From the NCBI RefSeq assembly GCF_000980885.2, contig NZ_LBDA02000009.1, positions 1 to 61,874 on the forward strand: a DNA stretch of 61,874 nucleotides, read 5' to 3'. Under the pieces are notes generated by a model. It was not told the origin of the DNA. It made no database searches and worked only from the letters and a program-made list of their open reading frames with translations. Origin of the DNA: Streptomyces malaysiense. GTDB taxonomy: Bacteria > Actinomycetota > Actinomycetes > Streptomycetales > Streptomycetaceae. Positions 8,933-17,181 of this stretch are shown piece after piece. Both the position numbers and the translations under genes were made by a program. The stretch's first letter is position 1. Each line of letters opens with the position of its first letter.

Positions 8933-8946
8933 ACCGATCGTTCGGT
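8933..8946. promoter_or_regulatory. PaaR-type operator upstream of paaA (site 1)
   Basis: ACCGATCGTTCGGT is the reverse complement of ACCGAACGATCGGT, the same 14-mer found between paaN and paaH; identity between the two sites extends to 18 bases. It matches the ACCGNNCGNNCGGT core that I recall for the actinobacterial PaaR repressor. It lies 42-55 bases upstream of the paaA start, suited to blocking transcription. Confidence 0.75.
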
Positions 8947-9024
8947 TCGTGCGTATCAATGGTGTGCTGGGCCGCCGGACAGTGTCAACCGCTGTGGAAA
9001 ACTCCGCGCGGAACCTGTGGACGA

Positions 9025-9127
9025 GCGGAATCCGGCGCCGAGGGAAGCCGGGGGCCGAGGGAAAACCGGGGGCCGAGAGGAATCCCGGGGCCGAGAAGAA
9101 TCAGGGACGAGACGAATCCGGGCGGCG
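9025..9127. repeat. degenerate tandem repeat, about six units of 16-18 bp
   Basis: Successive units have the form GGAANCCGGGGGCCGAG: 9025-9042, 9043-9059, 9060-9077, 9078-9095, 9096-9111 and 9112-9127, decaying to the right. The repeat is non-coding on present evidence. Confidence 0.6.
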
Positions 9128-9340
9128 GTGACTGTGGACGAAGCGTGCGGGGACGGCGGGGTCCGGCCCCCGGGGCTGCGCTCGGTGGCCGCGGCTGAGT
9201 ACCGTTCCGTGCATGTGCCGCGACGGGGCGCTCGCGCACCGTGCGGCGCCGGGCCGGGCGGCCGTATCGGATGGGTCGGCCCCCGTGGGCCGGCCCGGTG
9301 GCCGACCCACGACTGAGCCGGAATTGGGGGACGGGGCGGA

Positions 9341-10435
9341 ATGGACGCGTACGACGAGGACCCGGGGGCCGCGCGTGGCCCGGACGGGCCGGCCGGGGCG
9401 CGTCCCCCGGAGAAGCCAGGGGTCCCGGGGGATCAGAGGGCTCCTGGGAGCCCGGAGTCCGTTGCGGGCCCGGAGACCGCTGGGGCCCCGGAGACCGTTG
9501 AGCGCTCGGAGACCGCTGGGGGCCCGGGGCGTCCGGAGCCGCTGAGGACCTCCGAGGACACTCCCGGGCGCCTTCCGGAGGGGGAGCCGAAAGGGGAGAG
9601 CGACGGGGAATCCGCCGAGGGGGAGCCGGGCCGGTCACCGCTGGGCCAGGAACCGGGCCATGAGCCGGTGGGCGAGCAGCCGGACGGCCACGAGCCGACC
9701 GGGCAGGGCGGCCACGAGCTGAGCGGGCCGACCGGCCACGAGCCGACCGGCCACGAGTCCCCGAGCCACCAGCTCCCCACCCCTGCCCGCCGAGGTCTCG
9801 CCGCCCTCTCCCCCCGCTACCAGGCCGTCGCCGCGCTGGCGGTCGCCGTCATCGGCGTCGGCGTCGGGGTACACCTGCTGATGGTGTTCCTCAGCCTCGC
9901 GCCGCAGAACACGGTGTCGAAAGAGCACGGCAAGGCCGTCGAGGCATGGGTGTTCCCGGAGTTCGAACAGAACTGGAAGCTGTTCGCCCCCAATCCACTC
10001 CAACAGAACATCGCCGTGCAGGTGCGTGCCGACGTGCGGATGAAGGACGGCAGCGTGAGCACCACCGGCTGGACCGACCTCTCCGCCCAGGACGGCGCCG
10101 CCATCAAGGGCAACCCGGCGCCCAGCCACACCCAGCAGAACGAGCTGCGTCGCGCCTGGGACTTCGTCACCGCGACGCACACCGCGGACAACCGCCCCGT
10201 CGGCATGCGCGGCTCGCTGTCCGAGGAGTACCTGCGCCGGATCGCCGTGATGCGCCTGTACCGCACCGACCCGACCCGCCGGATCGGCGTCATCCAGCGG
10301 GTCCAGGTCCGTTCCCGCACCATCAATGTGCAGCCCCCCTCCTGGAGCGGTGAGCGGGTGCCCGACAAACCCGTCTACCGGACCCTCCCCTGGTGGACGG
10401 TGAGTGCCGCCGAGGCCGCCGGAGGTGTGCGGTGA
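9341..10435 (+). CDS. DUF5819 family protein, single-pass membrane
   Basis: 364 residues. The first 150 are acidic, Pro/Gly/Glu-rich low complexity with repeats of the type GHEPTG. One transmembrane helix follows (about 165-190, AALAVAVIGVGVGVHLLMVF). The remaining 170 residues, probably outside the membrane, carry the conserved EQNWKLFAPNP motif typical of DUF5819. The ATG at 9341 has a GGGGCGGA site. The stop overlaps the GTG of the HTTM gene (GTGA), so the two products are probably made together. W-x-x-FAP-x-P motifs recur in proteins linked to HTTM/vitamin K-dependent carboxylase-like membrane proteins. The function is unknown. Confidence 0.85.
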   Translation: MDAYDEDPGAARGPDGPAGARPPEKPGVPGDQRAPGSPESVAGPETAGAPETVERSETAGGPGRPEPLRTSEDTPGRLPEGEPKGESDGESAEGEPGRSPLGQEPGHEPVGEQPDGHEPTGQGGHELSGPTGHEPTGHESPSHQLPTPARRGLAALSPRYQAVAALAVAVIGVGVGVHLLMVFLSLAPQNTVSKEHGKAVEAWVFPEFEQNWKLFAPNPLQQNIAVQVRADVRMKDGSVSTTGWTDLSAQDGAAIKGNPAPSHTQQNELRRAWDFVTATHTADNRPVGMRGSLSEEYLRRIAVMRLYRTDPTRRIGVIQRVQVRSRTINVQPPSWSGERVPDKPVYRTLPWWTVSAAEAAGGVR

Positions 10436-11631
10436 ACCAGCCCTCTCAGGTCTTGTCGCGCGGGCTCGCCCGTGTCACTGGGGCCGCGCTCGGGCCGTAC
10501 CAGAGCGCGGTGATCCGGATCGGCTTCGCCGGTACCTGGCTGTCCTTCCTGCTGCGCGAGTTCCCCCACCGCCAGGAGCTCTACGGCCCCGACGGTCCCT
10601 GGGACTGGAACATGGGCCGTCAGCTGACCTCGGACAATCACGCCTTCACGGCCCTCACGTGGTCGAGCGGGCAGCTGTGGTTCGAGTGCTTCTACGTGTT
10701 CGCGATCCTCGCCAGTGCCGCGCTGCTGCTCGGCTGGCGCACCCGTACGGCGTCCGTGCTGTTCATGGTGGGCGTCCTGTCCCTTCAGAACCGCACCGTC
10801 TTCGTCGGCGACGGCGGCGACAACGTGCTGCACCTGATGGCCATCTACCTCGTGTTCACGCGCTGCGGGCAGGTGTGGTCCCTCGACGCGCGGCGCCGGG
10901 CTCGCGAACCGCGGATCCCCACCGACTGGACCGGCCTCGTCCTGTGGACGGTGCTCGGGTCCGTACTGGTCACGGCGACCGCGGCGGGCCGGCTCTTCGA
11001 CAACTCCTGGCTGATCCCCGCCCTGCTGTGGACGGCGTGGGTGGGTCTCGCGCTGTGGTGGCTGGTCCAGCGCCTGGTGCGCTCGGCCGAGCCGCGGATC
11101 CTGCTGGACGTGATCGCCGACGTCCTGCACAACGGCGCCCTCGTGGTGATCATGGCCGAGGCGTGCCTGATCTACGCCACGGCCGGCTGGTACAAGATCC
11201 AGGGCTCGCGCTGGCAGGACGGCACCGCCGTCTACTACCCGCTGCACCTGGACTACTTCTCGCCCTGGCCCGGTCTCGCCGATCTGATGTCCACCAGCGG
11301 CACCATCCTGATGGTCGTGGCGTACGGCACCGTCATGGTGCAGGTCGCCTTCCCGTTCACCCTGCTCGACCGGCGGGTGAAGAACGTGCTGCTGGTGCTG
11401 TTGATGCTGGAGCACTCCGTGATCGCGATCGTGCTCGGCCTGCCGTTCTTCTCGCTGGCGATGATCACCGCCGACGCGGTCTTCCTGCCGACGTCCTTCC
11501 TGCGCCGGGTCGGCGTCTTCGCCGCCCGCGCGCGGGGACGGTTCGTCAAGGACGGCGGCGAGGAGGCCGCGGTGCCCGCGCCCCGCGCCCCGGAGGACAG
11601 CACGCCCACCCACGTAGGGTTCACGGCATGA
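10432..11631 (+). CDS. HTTM domain (vitamin K-dependent gamma-carboxylase-like) membrane protein
   Basis: 399 residues with about eight or nine hydrophobic helices. Features of the HTTM domain include YQSAVIRIGFAGTWLSFLL at the N-terminus, FVGDGGDNVLHLMAIYLVF, and LIYATAGWYKIQGSRWQDG near the fifth helix pair. HTTM is the membrane part of gamma-glutamyl carboxylase, but the large lumenal domain of the animal enzyme is absent, and catalytic function cannot be assumed. The GTG start overlaps the DUF5819 stop; the stop overlaps the methyltransferase ATG. The DUF5819 partner could supply the extracytoplasmic part; this is inference. Confidence 0.85.
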   Translation: MNQPSQVLSRGLARVTGAALGPYQSAVIRIGFAGTWLSFLLREFPHRQELYGPDGPWDWNMGRQLTSDNHAFTALTWSSGQLWFECFYVFAILASAALLLGWRTRTASVLFMVGVLSLQNRTVFVGDGGDNVLHLMAIYLVFTRCGQVWSLDARRRAREPRIPTDWTGLVLWTVLGSVLVTATAAGRLFDNSWLIPALLWTAWVGLALWWLVQRLVRSAEPRILLDVIADVLHNGALVVIMAEACLIYATAGWYKIQGSRWQDGTAVYYPLHLDYFSPWPGLADLMSTSGTILMVVAYGTVMVQVAFPFTLLDRRVKNVLLVLLMLEHSVIAIVLGLPFFSLAMITADAVFLPTSFLRRVGVFAARARGRFVKDGGEEAAVPAPRAPEDSTPTHVGFTA

Positions 11632-12380
11632 CCGATCCGTTGCTCCGCTGGCGCGAGTACGCCGCCCGTGCCGTGCTGCTCGACGGCTTCCACGCCCTCA
11701 AGCACGCGCTGCGCTTCGGGGCCGAGGTGCCGGTGGCGGTCACCACCGACCGGCGGGCCGCGCTCGCCCTGGCCGAGGAACTGGCCGGGGACGTACGCCA
11801 GACCCTGGAGGGGCTGCTCGTCGAGGTGCCGGAACAGGCGTACGCCGCGCTCGTGGCCCGTCCGCATCCGACGGGGGTCGCCGCGCTCGCCGTACGGCCC
11901 TCGCGCGAGGCCAATCTGGAGGTCCTCGCCAGGACGCCGCGCACCGCCCCCGTGGTGGTCCTCGACAACCCCCGCAACCTCGGCAACGCGGGTGCCGTGA
12001 TCCGGCTGGCCGCCGGGTTCGGTGCGACCGGCGTGGTCACCACGGGCACGCTCGACCCCTGGCATCCCACGGTGGTGCGCGGGGGCGCGGGGCTGCACTT
12101 CGCGACCGCCGTGGAGCGCCTCGGCGTCGACGAGTTGCCGCCCGGTCCGCTGTTCGCCCTGGATCCGGAGGGCGAGGACATCCGGGGCACCGAGCTGCCC
12201 GACGACGCCGTCCTCGCGTTCGGTTCGGAGCGCACCGGTCTCTCGGCGGACGTACGCGCGCGTGCCGGGCATCTGCTGCGGCTGCCGATGCGCCCCCAGG
12301 TCTCCAGCTACAACCTCGCCACCAGCGTGGCGATGACGCTGTACCACTGGAGCGCCACCGCGGGCGCACCGGCCGCCTAG
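11628..12380 (+). CDS. SpoU/TrmH-family RNA 2'-O-methyltransferase
   Basis: 250 residues. The three SPOUT motifs are visible: NPRNLGNAGAVIRLAAGFG (motif 1), FGSERTGLS (motif 2) and LPMRPQVSSYNLATSVAM (motif 3), which form the trefoil-knot SAM site. An N-terminal substrate-binding domain (about 1-95) makes it an rRNA-type rather than a bare TrmL-type enzyme. It would methylate a ribose 2'-OH; the target RNA is not predictable. The ATG overlaps the HTTM stop (ATGA). The coupling to two membrane-protein genes is odd for a housekeeping RNA enzyme. Confidence 0.9.
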   Translation: MTDPLLRWREYAARAVLLDGFHALKHALRFGAEVPVAVTTDRRAALALAEELAGDVRQTLEGLLVEVPEQAYAALVARPHPTGVAALAVRPSREANLEVLARTPRTAPVVVLDNPRNLGNAGAVIRLAAGFGATGVVTTGTLDPWHPTVVRGGAGLHFATAVERLGVDELPPGPLFALDPEGEDIRGTELPDDAVLAFGSERTGLSADVRARAGHLLRLPMRPQVSSYNLATSVAMTLYHWSATAGAPAA

Positions 12381-12386
12381 GCACGC

Positions 12387-12426
12387 GGCCGTCAGGAGGG
12401 TGAAGCGGCGCTCCCTCCCGACGGCC
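12387..12426. terminator. bidirectional hairpin between the methyltransferase gene and paaN
   Basis: GGCCGTCAGGAGGG (12387-12400) pairs with CCCTCCCGACGGCC (12413-12426) with one A:C mismatch and a 12-base loop. It sits between convergent genes and can serve both. Confidence 0.75.
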
Positions 12427-12434
12427 CCTGTCTG

Positions 12435-14126
12435 CTAGCCCTGGTGGCGCACCTCGACCACCCGGAAGCGGTTCGCCACGAAGGCGCCGTCGCACAGGGC
12501 CGCGTTCGCCGCCGGATTGCCGCCCGAGCCGTGGAAGTCGGAGAAGGCGGCCGTCTGGTTCACGAACACCCCGCCCGTGAGGTTGAAGGACAGCTGCGCG
12601 GCCTCCTCCAGGCACACCTCCTCGACGGCCCGCTGCACCTCGCCGTCGGTGGTGTAGGCGCCGACCGTCATCGCGCCCTTCTCGCGGACCGTGCGCCGCA
12701 GCAGCTCCAATGCGTCGCTCACCGAGTCGAGGGCGACGGCGAAGGAGACGGGGCCGAAGCACTCGCTCATGTAGGCGGCCTCGGCGTCCGGCTTGGCGCC
12801 GTCCAGCTTGACGATCACCGGGGTGCGCACGACCGCGCCCGGGAACTCCGGGTTGCTGATCTCCCGCGAGGCGAGGGCGACCTCCCCTAGGCCGGCCGCG
12901 GCCTCCAGGCGGGCCTTGACGTCCGGGTTGACGATCGCGCCCAGCAGCGCGTTGGCCCGCGCGTCGTCGCCGAGCAGACCGTCGACCGCGCGGGCGAGGT
13001 CGGCGGTGACCTCGTCGAAGGTCTTCGGGCCCTGGTCGGTGAGGATGCCCTCGCGCGGGATCAGCAGGTTCTGCGGGGTGGTGCACATCTGGCCGCTGTA
13101 CAGGGACAGCGAGAACGCCAGGTTGGACAGCATCCCCTTGTAGTCGTCCGTGGAGTGCACGACCACCGTGTTGACGCCGGCCTTCTCCGTGTAGACCTGG
13201 GCCTGGCGGGCGTTGGCCTCCAGCCAGTCGCCGAAGGACGTCGAGCCGGTGTAGTCGATGATCCGGATCTCCGGGCGGGTCGCGAGGGCCTTGGCGATGC
13301 CCTCGCCGGGGCGCTCGGCGGCCAGCGCGACCAGGTCGGCGGCGAAGCCCGCCTCGGTGAGCACCTCACGGGCGATCCGCACGGTCAGCGCGAGCGGGAG
13401 CACCGCGCGCGGGTGCGGCTTGACCAGGACCGCGTTGCCGGTCGCCAGGGAGGCGAACAGGCCCGGGTAGCCGTTCCACGTCGGGAAGGTGTTGCAGCCG
13501 ATCACCAGGCCGATGCCGCGCGGCACGGGCGTGAAGTTCTTGGTGAGCACCAGCGGGTCGCGCTTGCCCTGCGGCTTGGACCACTCGGCGGTCCCGGGGG
13601 TGCGGACCTGCTCCGCGTACGCGTACGCCACCGCCTCCAGGCCGCGGTCCTGGGCGTGCGGGCCGCCCGCCTGGAACGCCATCAGGAAGGCCTGGCCGCT
13701 GGTGTGCATGACGGCGTGCGCGAACTCGTGCGTCCGGTCGCTGATGCGCTTGAGGATCTCCAGGCAGACCACGGCACGCACCTCGGCGCCCGCGTCCCGC
13801 CAGGCCGGCTGCCCGGCCTTCATCGCGGGCAGCAGCACGTCCAGGTCCGCGTGCGGGTAGCTCACGCCCAGCTCGATGCCGTACGGAGAGGTCTCCCCGC
13901 CCACCCAGTCGTCCGTGCCCGCCTGGCCGAGGTCGAGGCGGGTGCCGAGCACGGCGTCGAAGGCGGCCTTGCCCGCGGCCGCGTCCAGGCTGCCGTGTTC
14001 GCCGTAGGCCTTGGGGTGCTCGGGGTGCGGGGACCAGTACGCGCGTGTGCGGATCGCTTCCAGGGCCTGGTCGAGAGTGGGCCGGTGCTTCGCGATCAGC
14101 TCGGGGGCGGTCAGTTCGGCGGCCAT
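12435..14126 (-). CDS. paaN: phenylacetate degradation aldehyde dehydrogenase PaaN
   Basis: 563 residues of the aldehyde dehydrogenase superfamily. Catalytic features are the cysteine in SGQMCTTPQN, the general-base glutamate in VYTEKAGVN and the NAD-site GSTSFGDWLE. PaaN of this class carries only the aldehyde dehydrogenase part and lacks the C-terminal MaoC hydratase domain of E. coli PaaZ. It would oxidise the ring-opened semialdehyde, and a separate hydratase must be encoded elsewhere. It is transcribed divergently from paaH across a 159-base region holding a PaaR-type operator. Confidence 0.9.
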   Translation of the reverse strand: MAAELTAPELIAKHRPTLDQALEAIRTRAYWSPHPEHPKAYGEHGSLDAAAGKAAFDAVLGTRLDLGQAGTDDWVGGETSPYGIELGVSYPHADLDVLLPAMKAGQPAWRDAGAEVRAVVCLEILKRISDRTHEFAHAVMHTSGQAFLMAFQAGGPHAQDRGLEAVAYAYAEQVRTPGTAEWSKPQGKRDPLVLTKNFTPVPRGIGLVIGCNTFPTWNGYPGLFASLATGNAVLVKPHPRAVLPLALTVRIAREVLTEAGFAADLVALAAERPGEGIAKALATRPEIRIIDYTGSTSFGDWLEANARQAQVYTEKAGVNTVVVHSTDDYKGMLSNLAFSLSLYSGQMCTTPQNLLIPREGILTDQGPKTFDEVTADLARAVDGLLGDDARANALLGAIVNPDVKARLEAAAGLGEVALASREISNPEFPGAVVRTPVIVKLDGAKPDAEAAYMSECFGPVSFAVALDSVSDALELLRRTVREKGAMTVGAYTTDGEVQRAVEEVCLEEAAQLSFNLTGGVFVNQTAAFSDFHGSGGNPAANAALCDGAFVANRFRVVEVRHQG

Positions 14127-14208
14127 GCGGGACCAACTCCTCGTCTGGAGAACTCGCCTTCGAGTTCGGGACCTGGCGGAAAGAGCAGCGGGATGGGACG
14201 GTCAGGGC

Positions 14209-14214
14209 TAGAGT
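14209..14214 (+). promoter_or_regulatory. -10 box of paaH
   Basis: TAGAGT fits TANNNT and ends one base before the operator 14216-14229, so a repressor bound there would cover the transcription start. Confidence 0.4.
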
Positions 14215-14215
14215 A

Positions 14216-14229
14216 ACCGAACGATCGGT
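14216..14229. promoter_or_regulatory. PaaR-type operator between paaN and paaH (site 2)
   Basis: ACCGAACGATCGGT, extended to AACCGAACGATCGGTCGG shared exactly with site 1 (opposite orientation). Its position lets one bound dimer control both divergent genes. Confidence 0.75.
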
Positions 14230-14285
14230 CGGTTCAAGGGGGTCCGCCGCATCTGTGGAAAACCCCGTGCGGGAGGATCGCGCAC

Positions 14286-15800
14286 ATGACAGCACTCGAC
14301 CTCAGCAGCCCTGTGGCCGTCGTCGGCACCGGCACCATGGGCCAGGGCATCGCCCAGGTCGCACTGGTCGCCGGCCACCCCGTGCGGCTCTACGACACCG
14401 CACCCGGGCGGGCCCTGGAGGCGGCCGCGGCGATCGGCGCGCGCCTGGACCGGCTGGTGGAGAAGGGCCGGCTCGACGCCGCCGCCCGGGACGCGGCCCG
14501 TGCCCGTCTGGAGCCCGCGCAGGCGCTCGCGGAGCTTGCCGACTGCGGCCTCGTCGTGGAGGCCGTGCTGGAGCGGCTGGACGTCAAGCAGCGACTCTTC
14601 GGCGAACTGGAGGACGTCGTCGGCGAGGACTGCCTGCTGGCCACCAACACCTCCTCGCTCTCGGTGACGGCGGTCGGCGGCGCCCTGCGCCATCCGGGCC
14701 GCTTCCTCGGCCTGCACTTCTTCAACCCCGCGCCGCTGCTGCCGCTGGTCGAGGTCGTCTCGGGCTTCGCCACCGACGTCACCTCGGCCACCCGCGCGTA
14801 CGAGACCGCCCGAGCCTGGGGCAAGACCCCGGTGGCCTGCGCGGACACTCCCGGGTTCATCGTCAACCGGATCGCCCGGCCCTTCTACGCCGAGGCGTTC
14901 GCCGTCTACGAGGCCCAGGGCGCCGACCCGGCCACCATCGACGCGATCCTGCGCGAGTCGGGCGGCTTCCGCATGGGCGCGTTCGAACTCACCGACCTGA
15001 TCGGCCAGGACGTCAACGAGGCGGTGACGCACTCGGTGTGGCAGTCCTTCTTCCAGGACGTGCGGTTCACGCCCTCGCTGGCCCAGCGACGCCTGGTGGA
15101 GTCCGGCCGGCTGGGCCGCAAGGCCGGTCACGGCTGGTACGACCACGGGGAGGGTGCCGAGAAGCCCGAGCCGCACACCGCCGACAAGGAGCAGCCGCCG
15201 GCCTACGTCCTCGCCGAGGGCGACCTCGGACCCGCCGCCGAGCTGCTCGCGCTCATCCGCGAGGCGGGCATCCAGGTCCGCACCGAGGACGGCGACGAGG
15301 ACGGCCACCTGGAGCTGCCCGGCGGCGGCCAGCTGGTCCTCGCGGACGGCCAGACCTCGGTGGAGTTCCGCGACGTCGTCTACTTCGACCTCGCCCTCGA
15401 CTACCGCAAGGCCACCCGCATCGCCCTGTCCGCCTCCCAGGACACCTCGAAGGCGACCCTCGCCGAGGCCGTCGGCCTGTTCCAGGCGCTCGGCAAGGAC
15501 GTCAGCGTCATCGGCGACGTCCCCGGCATGATCGTGGCGCGCACGGTGGCCCGGATCATCGACCTCGCCCATGACGCGGTCGCCAAGGGCGTCGCCACCG
15601 AGGAGGACGTCGACACCGCGATGCGGCTGGGCGTCAACTACCCGCTCGGCCCCTTCGAATGGGACCGCAGGCTGGGCGACGAGTTCGCCTACGACGTCCT
15701 GGACGCGATGCACGAGCGCGACCCCGGCGGACGTTACGCGCCCTCCCTCGCGCTCTACCGGCACGCCTACGCCGACGACAAGCGGGAGGGCACCTCATGA
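14286..15800 (+). CDS. paaH: 3-hydroxyacyl-CoA dehydrogenase PaaH
   Basis: 504 residues, the length of the PaaH/PaaC-type dehydrogenase rather than the 290-residue HBDH. The N-terminal NAD domain begins VAVVGTGTMGQGIAQVAL; ETARAWGKTPVACADTPGFIVNRI leads into the first C-terminal domain. A second C-terminal domain (about 400-495, VGLFQALGKDVSVIGDVPGMIVARTVARI, NYPLGPFEW) confirms the long form. It oxidises the 3-hydroxyacyl-CoA intermediate of the phenylacetate lower pathway with NAD. A GGGAGG site precedes the ATG. Its stop overlaps the TetR ATG. Confidence 0.93.
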   Translation: MTALDLSSPVAVVGTGTMGQGIAQVALVAGHPVRLYDTAPGRALEAAAAIGARLDRLVEKGRLDAAARDAARARLEPAQALAELADCGLVVEAVLERLDVKQRLFGELEDVVGEDCLLATNTSSLSVTAVGGALRHPGRFLGLHFFNPAPLLPLVEVVSGFATDVTSATRAYETARAWGKTPVACADTPGFIVNRIARPFYAEAFAVYEAQGADPATIDAILRESGGFRMGAFELTDLIGQDVNEAVTHSVWQSFFQDVRFTPSLAQRRLVESGRLGRKAGHGWYDHGEGAEKPEPHTADKEQPPAYVLAEGDLGPAAELLALIREAGIQVRTEDGDEDGHLELPGGGQLVLADGQTSVEFRDVVYFDLALDYRKATRIALSASQDTSKATLAEAVGLFQALGKDVSVIGDVPGMIVARTVARIIDLAHDAVAKGVATEEDVDTAMRLGVNYPLGPFEWDRRLGDEFAYDVLDAMHERDPGGRYAPSLALYRHAYADDKREGTS

Positions 15801-16384
15801 CCACGCCCCGGCGCGACACGTACACCCCCGAGTCGCTGCTCTCCGTCGCCGTCCAGGTCTTCAACCAGCGCGGCTACGACGGCACCTCCATGGAGCACCT
15901 GTCCAGGGCGGCCGGCATCTCCAAGTCGTCGATCTACCACCATGTCAGCGGCAAGGAGGAGCTGCTCAAGCGGGCCGTCAGCCGTGCCCTGGACGCCCTT
16001 TTCGCCATCCTGGAGGAGCCGGCGGCGCGCGAGGGGCAGGCCGTGCGGCGCCTGGAGCACGTCGTGCGGCGCATGGTCGAGGTGCTCATAGCCGAGTTGC
16101 CCTACGTGACGCTGCTGCTGCGGGTGCGCGGCAACACGGCCACCGAGCGCTGGGCGCTGGAGCGCCGCCGCGACTTCGACCACCGGGTCGCCGAGCTGCT
16201 CAAGGCGGCCGCCGCCGACGGGGACGTACGCCCCGACGTGGAGGTGCGGCTGGCCACCCGGCTGGTCTTCGGCATGATCAACTCCATCGTGGAGTGGTAC
16301 CGGCCGGAAGCCCGCGGGGCCTCGGGCCGCGAGGTGGCCGACGCGGTGGTCCAGCTGGTCTTCTCCGGACTGCGCAGGGCGTGA
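15797..16384 (+). CDS. paaR: TetR-family repressor, PaaR-like
   Basis: 195 residues. The N-terminal DNA-binding domain has the TetR pattern, with MEHLSRAAGISKSSIYHHVSGKEELL as the helix-turn-helix region. The rest is the ligand-binding dimerisation domain. The ATG overlaps the paaH stop (ATGA), so it is expressed with the pathway it probably controls. In actinobacteria PaaR represses paa genes and is released by phenylacetyl-CoA. The matching palindromes at 8933, 14216 and 17108 are its likely targets. The name rests on context rather than on sequence alone. Confidence 0.8.
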   Translation: MTTPRRDTYTPESLLSVAVQVFNQRGYDGTSMEHLSRAAGISKSSIYHHVSGKEELLKRAVSRALDALFAILEEPAAREGQAVRRLEHVVRRMVEVLIAELPYVTLLLRVRGNTATERWALERRRDFDHRVAELLKAAAADGDVRPDVEVRLATRLVFGMINSIVEWYRPEARGASGREVADAVVQLVFSGLRRA

Positions 16385-16508
16385 CGCCCGGCGGCGGGCA
16401 GGGCCCGGCTCCCGACCGCACCGGGTCCGCTCCCGTGATGATCCGTGGTGATCTGTGATCATCCGGGAAAGCCGGCCTGGACGGCCGTGAAGGCGGGACC
16501 GGGCGTGA

Positions 16509-17006
16509 TCAGGCGTCCGGTTCCAGGTCCTCCTCCTCGAACACCAGCAGCGTGCGGGTGCTCAGCACCTCCGGGATCGCCTGGAGCCGGGTGAGCACCA
16601 CCTCGCGCAGCGCCCGGTTGTCGGGCGTGTGCACCAGCAGCAGGACGTCGAAGTCGCCGCCCACCAGGGCGATGTGCGAGGCACCGGGCAGCCGGCGCAG
16701 CTGCTCGCGGACCGTGCGCCAGGTGTTCTGGACGATCTTCAGTGTGATGTACGCCGACGTGCTGTGCCCGGCCCGCTCATGGTCCACGCGGGCGCCGAAA
16801 CCCCGGATCACCCCGTCCTCGACCAGCCGGTTGATGCGCGCGTAGGCGTTGGCCCGCGAGACATGGACGCGTTCGGCGACCGACCGTATCGAGGCGCGGC
16901 CGTCCGCCTGGAGGATGCGCAGGATGTCCTGATCGATGGCGTCCAGCGGCCGCGCCGCCGGCGGCAGCGCGTCCTGCGCCGTCTCGGCCATTTGTTCAGG
17001 TGCCAT
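16509..17006 (-). CDS. bkdR: Lrp/AsnC-family transcriptional regulator, BkdR-like
   Basis: 165 residues. LDAIDQDILRILQADGRASIRSVAERVHVSRANAYARINRLVEDGVI is the classic Lrp winged helix, followed by the RAM ligand-sensing domain (HIALVGGDFDVLLLVHTPD). The ATG at 17006 has a GGGGGG ribosome site; the ATG at 17021 is an alternative. It is divergent from the branched-chain keto acid dehydrogenase operon starting at 17182. In Streptomyces and other bacteria an Lrp-type BkdR controls such an operon in response to branched-chain amino acids. The assignment is from family plus position. Confidence 0.85.
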   Translation of the reverse strand: MAPEQMAETAQDALPPAARPLDAIDQDILRILQADGRASIRSVAERVHVSRANAYARINRLVEDGVIRGFGARVDHERAGHSTSAYITLKIVQNTWRTVREQLRRLPGASHIALVGGDFDVLLLVHTPDNRALREVVLTRLQAIPEVLSTRTLLVFEEEDLEPDA

Positions 17007-17064
17007 GTCCCCCCGCTTCATCGCCGTGGACGTCCTGCGTTCATTGCAGGCTGTGGAGAACCGT

Positions 17065-17073
17065 TTGTCCACA
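17065..17073 (+). other. DnaA-box match within a CTGTGGA/TCCACAG inverted repeat
   Basis: TTGTCCACA at 17065-17073 forms, with CTGTGGA at 17051-17057, an inverted pair in the bkdR-bkdA gap. It could be two opposed DnaA boxes or a regulator site. Confidence 0.35.
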
Positions 17074-17107
17074 GCCTGGAGGTGCCTGTAGCCAAAATGT
17101 GCCGACG

Positions 17108-17121
17108 ACCGAACAATCGGT
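17108..17121. promoter_or_regulatory. PaaR-type operator upstream of the bkd operon (site 3)
   Basis: ACCGAACAATCGGT differs from sites 1 and 2 at a single position (A for G in the centre). It lies 61-74 bases upstream of the E1 alpha start and 102-115 bases from the divergent Lrp gene. Confidence 0.55.
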
Positions 17122-17181
17122 AGGTGAGGCGGGTCACAGCCGACACGTCTCCCGTAGCCGCTCCCACGAGGAGGTGCCGTC

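Larger units (their letters stand above)
8892..9340. other. intergenic region between paaA and the DUF5819 gene
   Basis: This 449-base gap holds the paaA promoter with its palindromic operator (8933-8946) and, on the minus strand, TTGATA/TGATAC as core-promoter candidates just upstream of the operator. It also holds several TCCACAG/CTGTGGA motifs (about 8989, 9014, 9131) and a degenerate tandem repeat (9025-9127). I see no coding sequence with normal codon bias in it. Confidence 0.6.
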
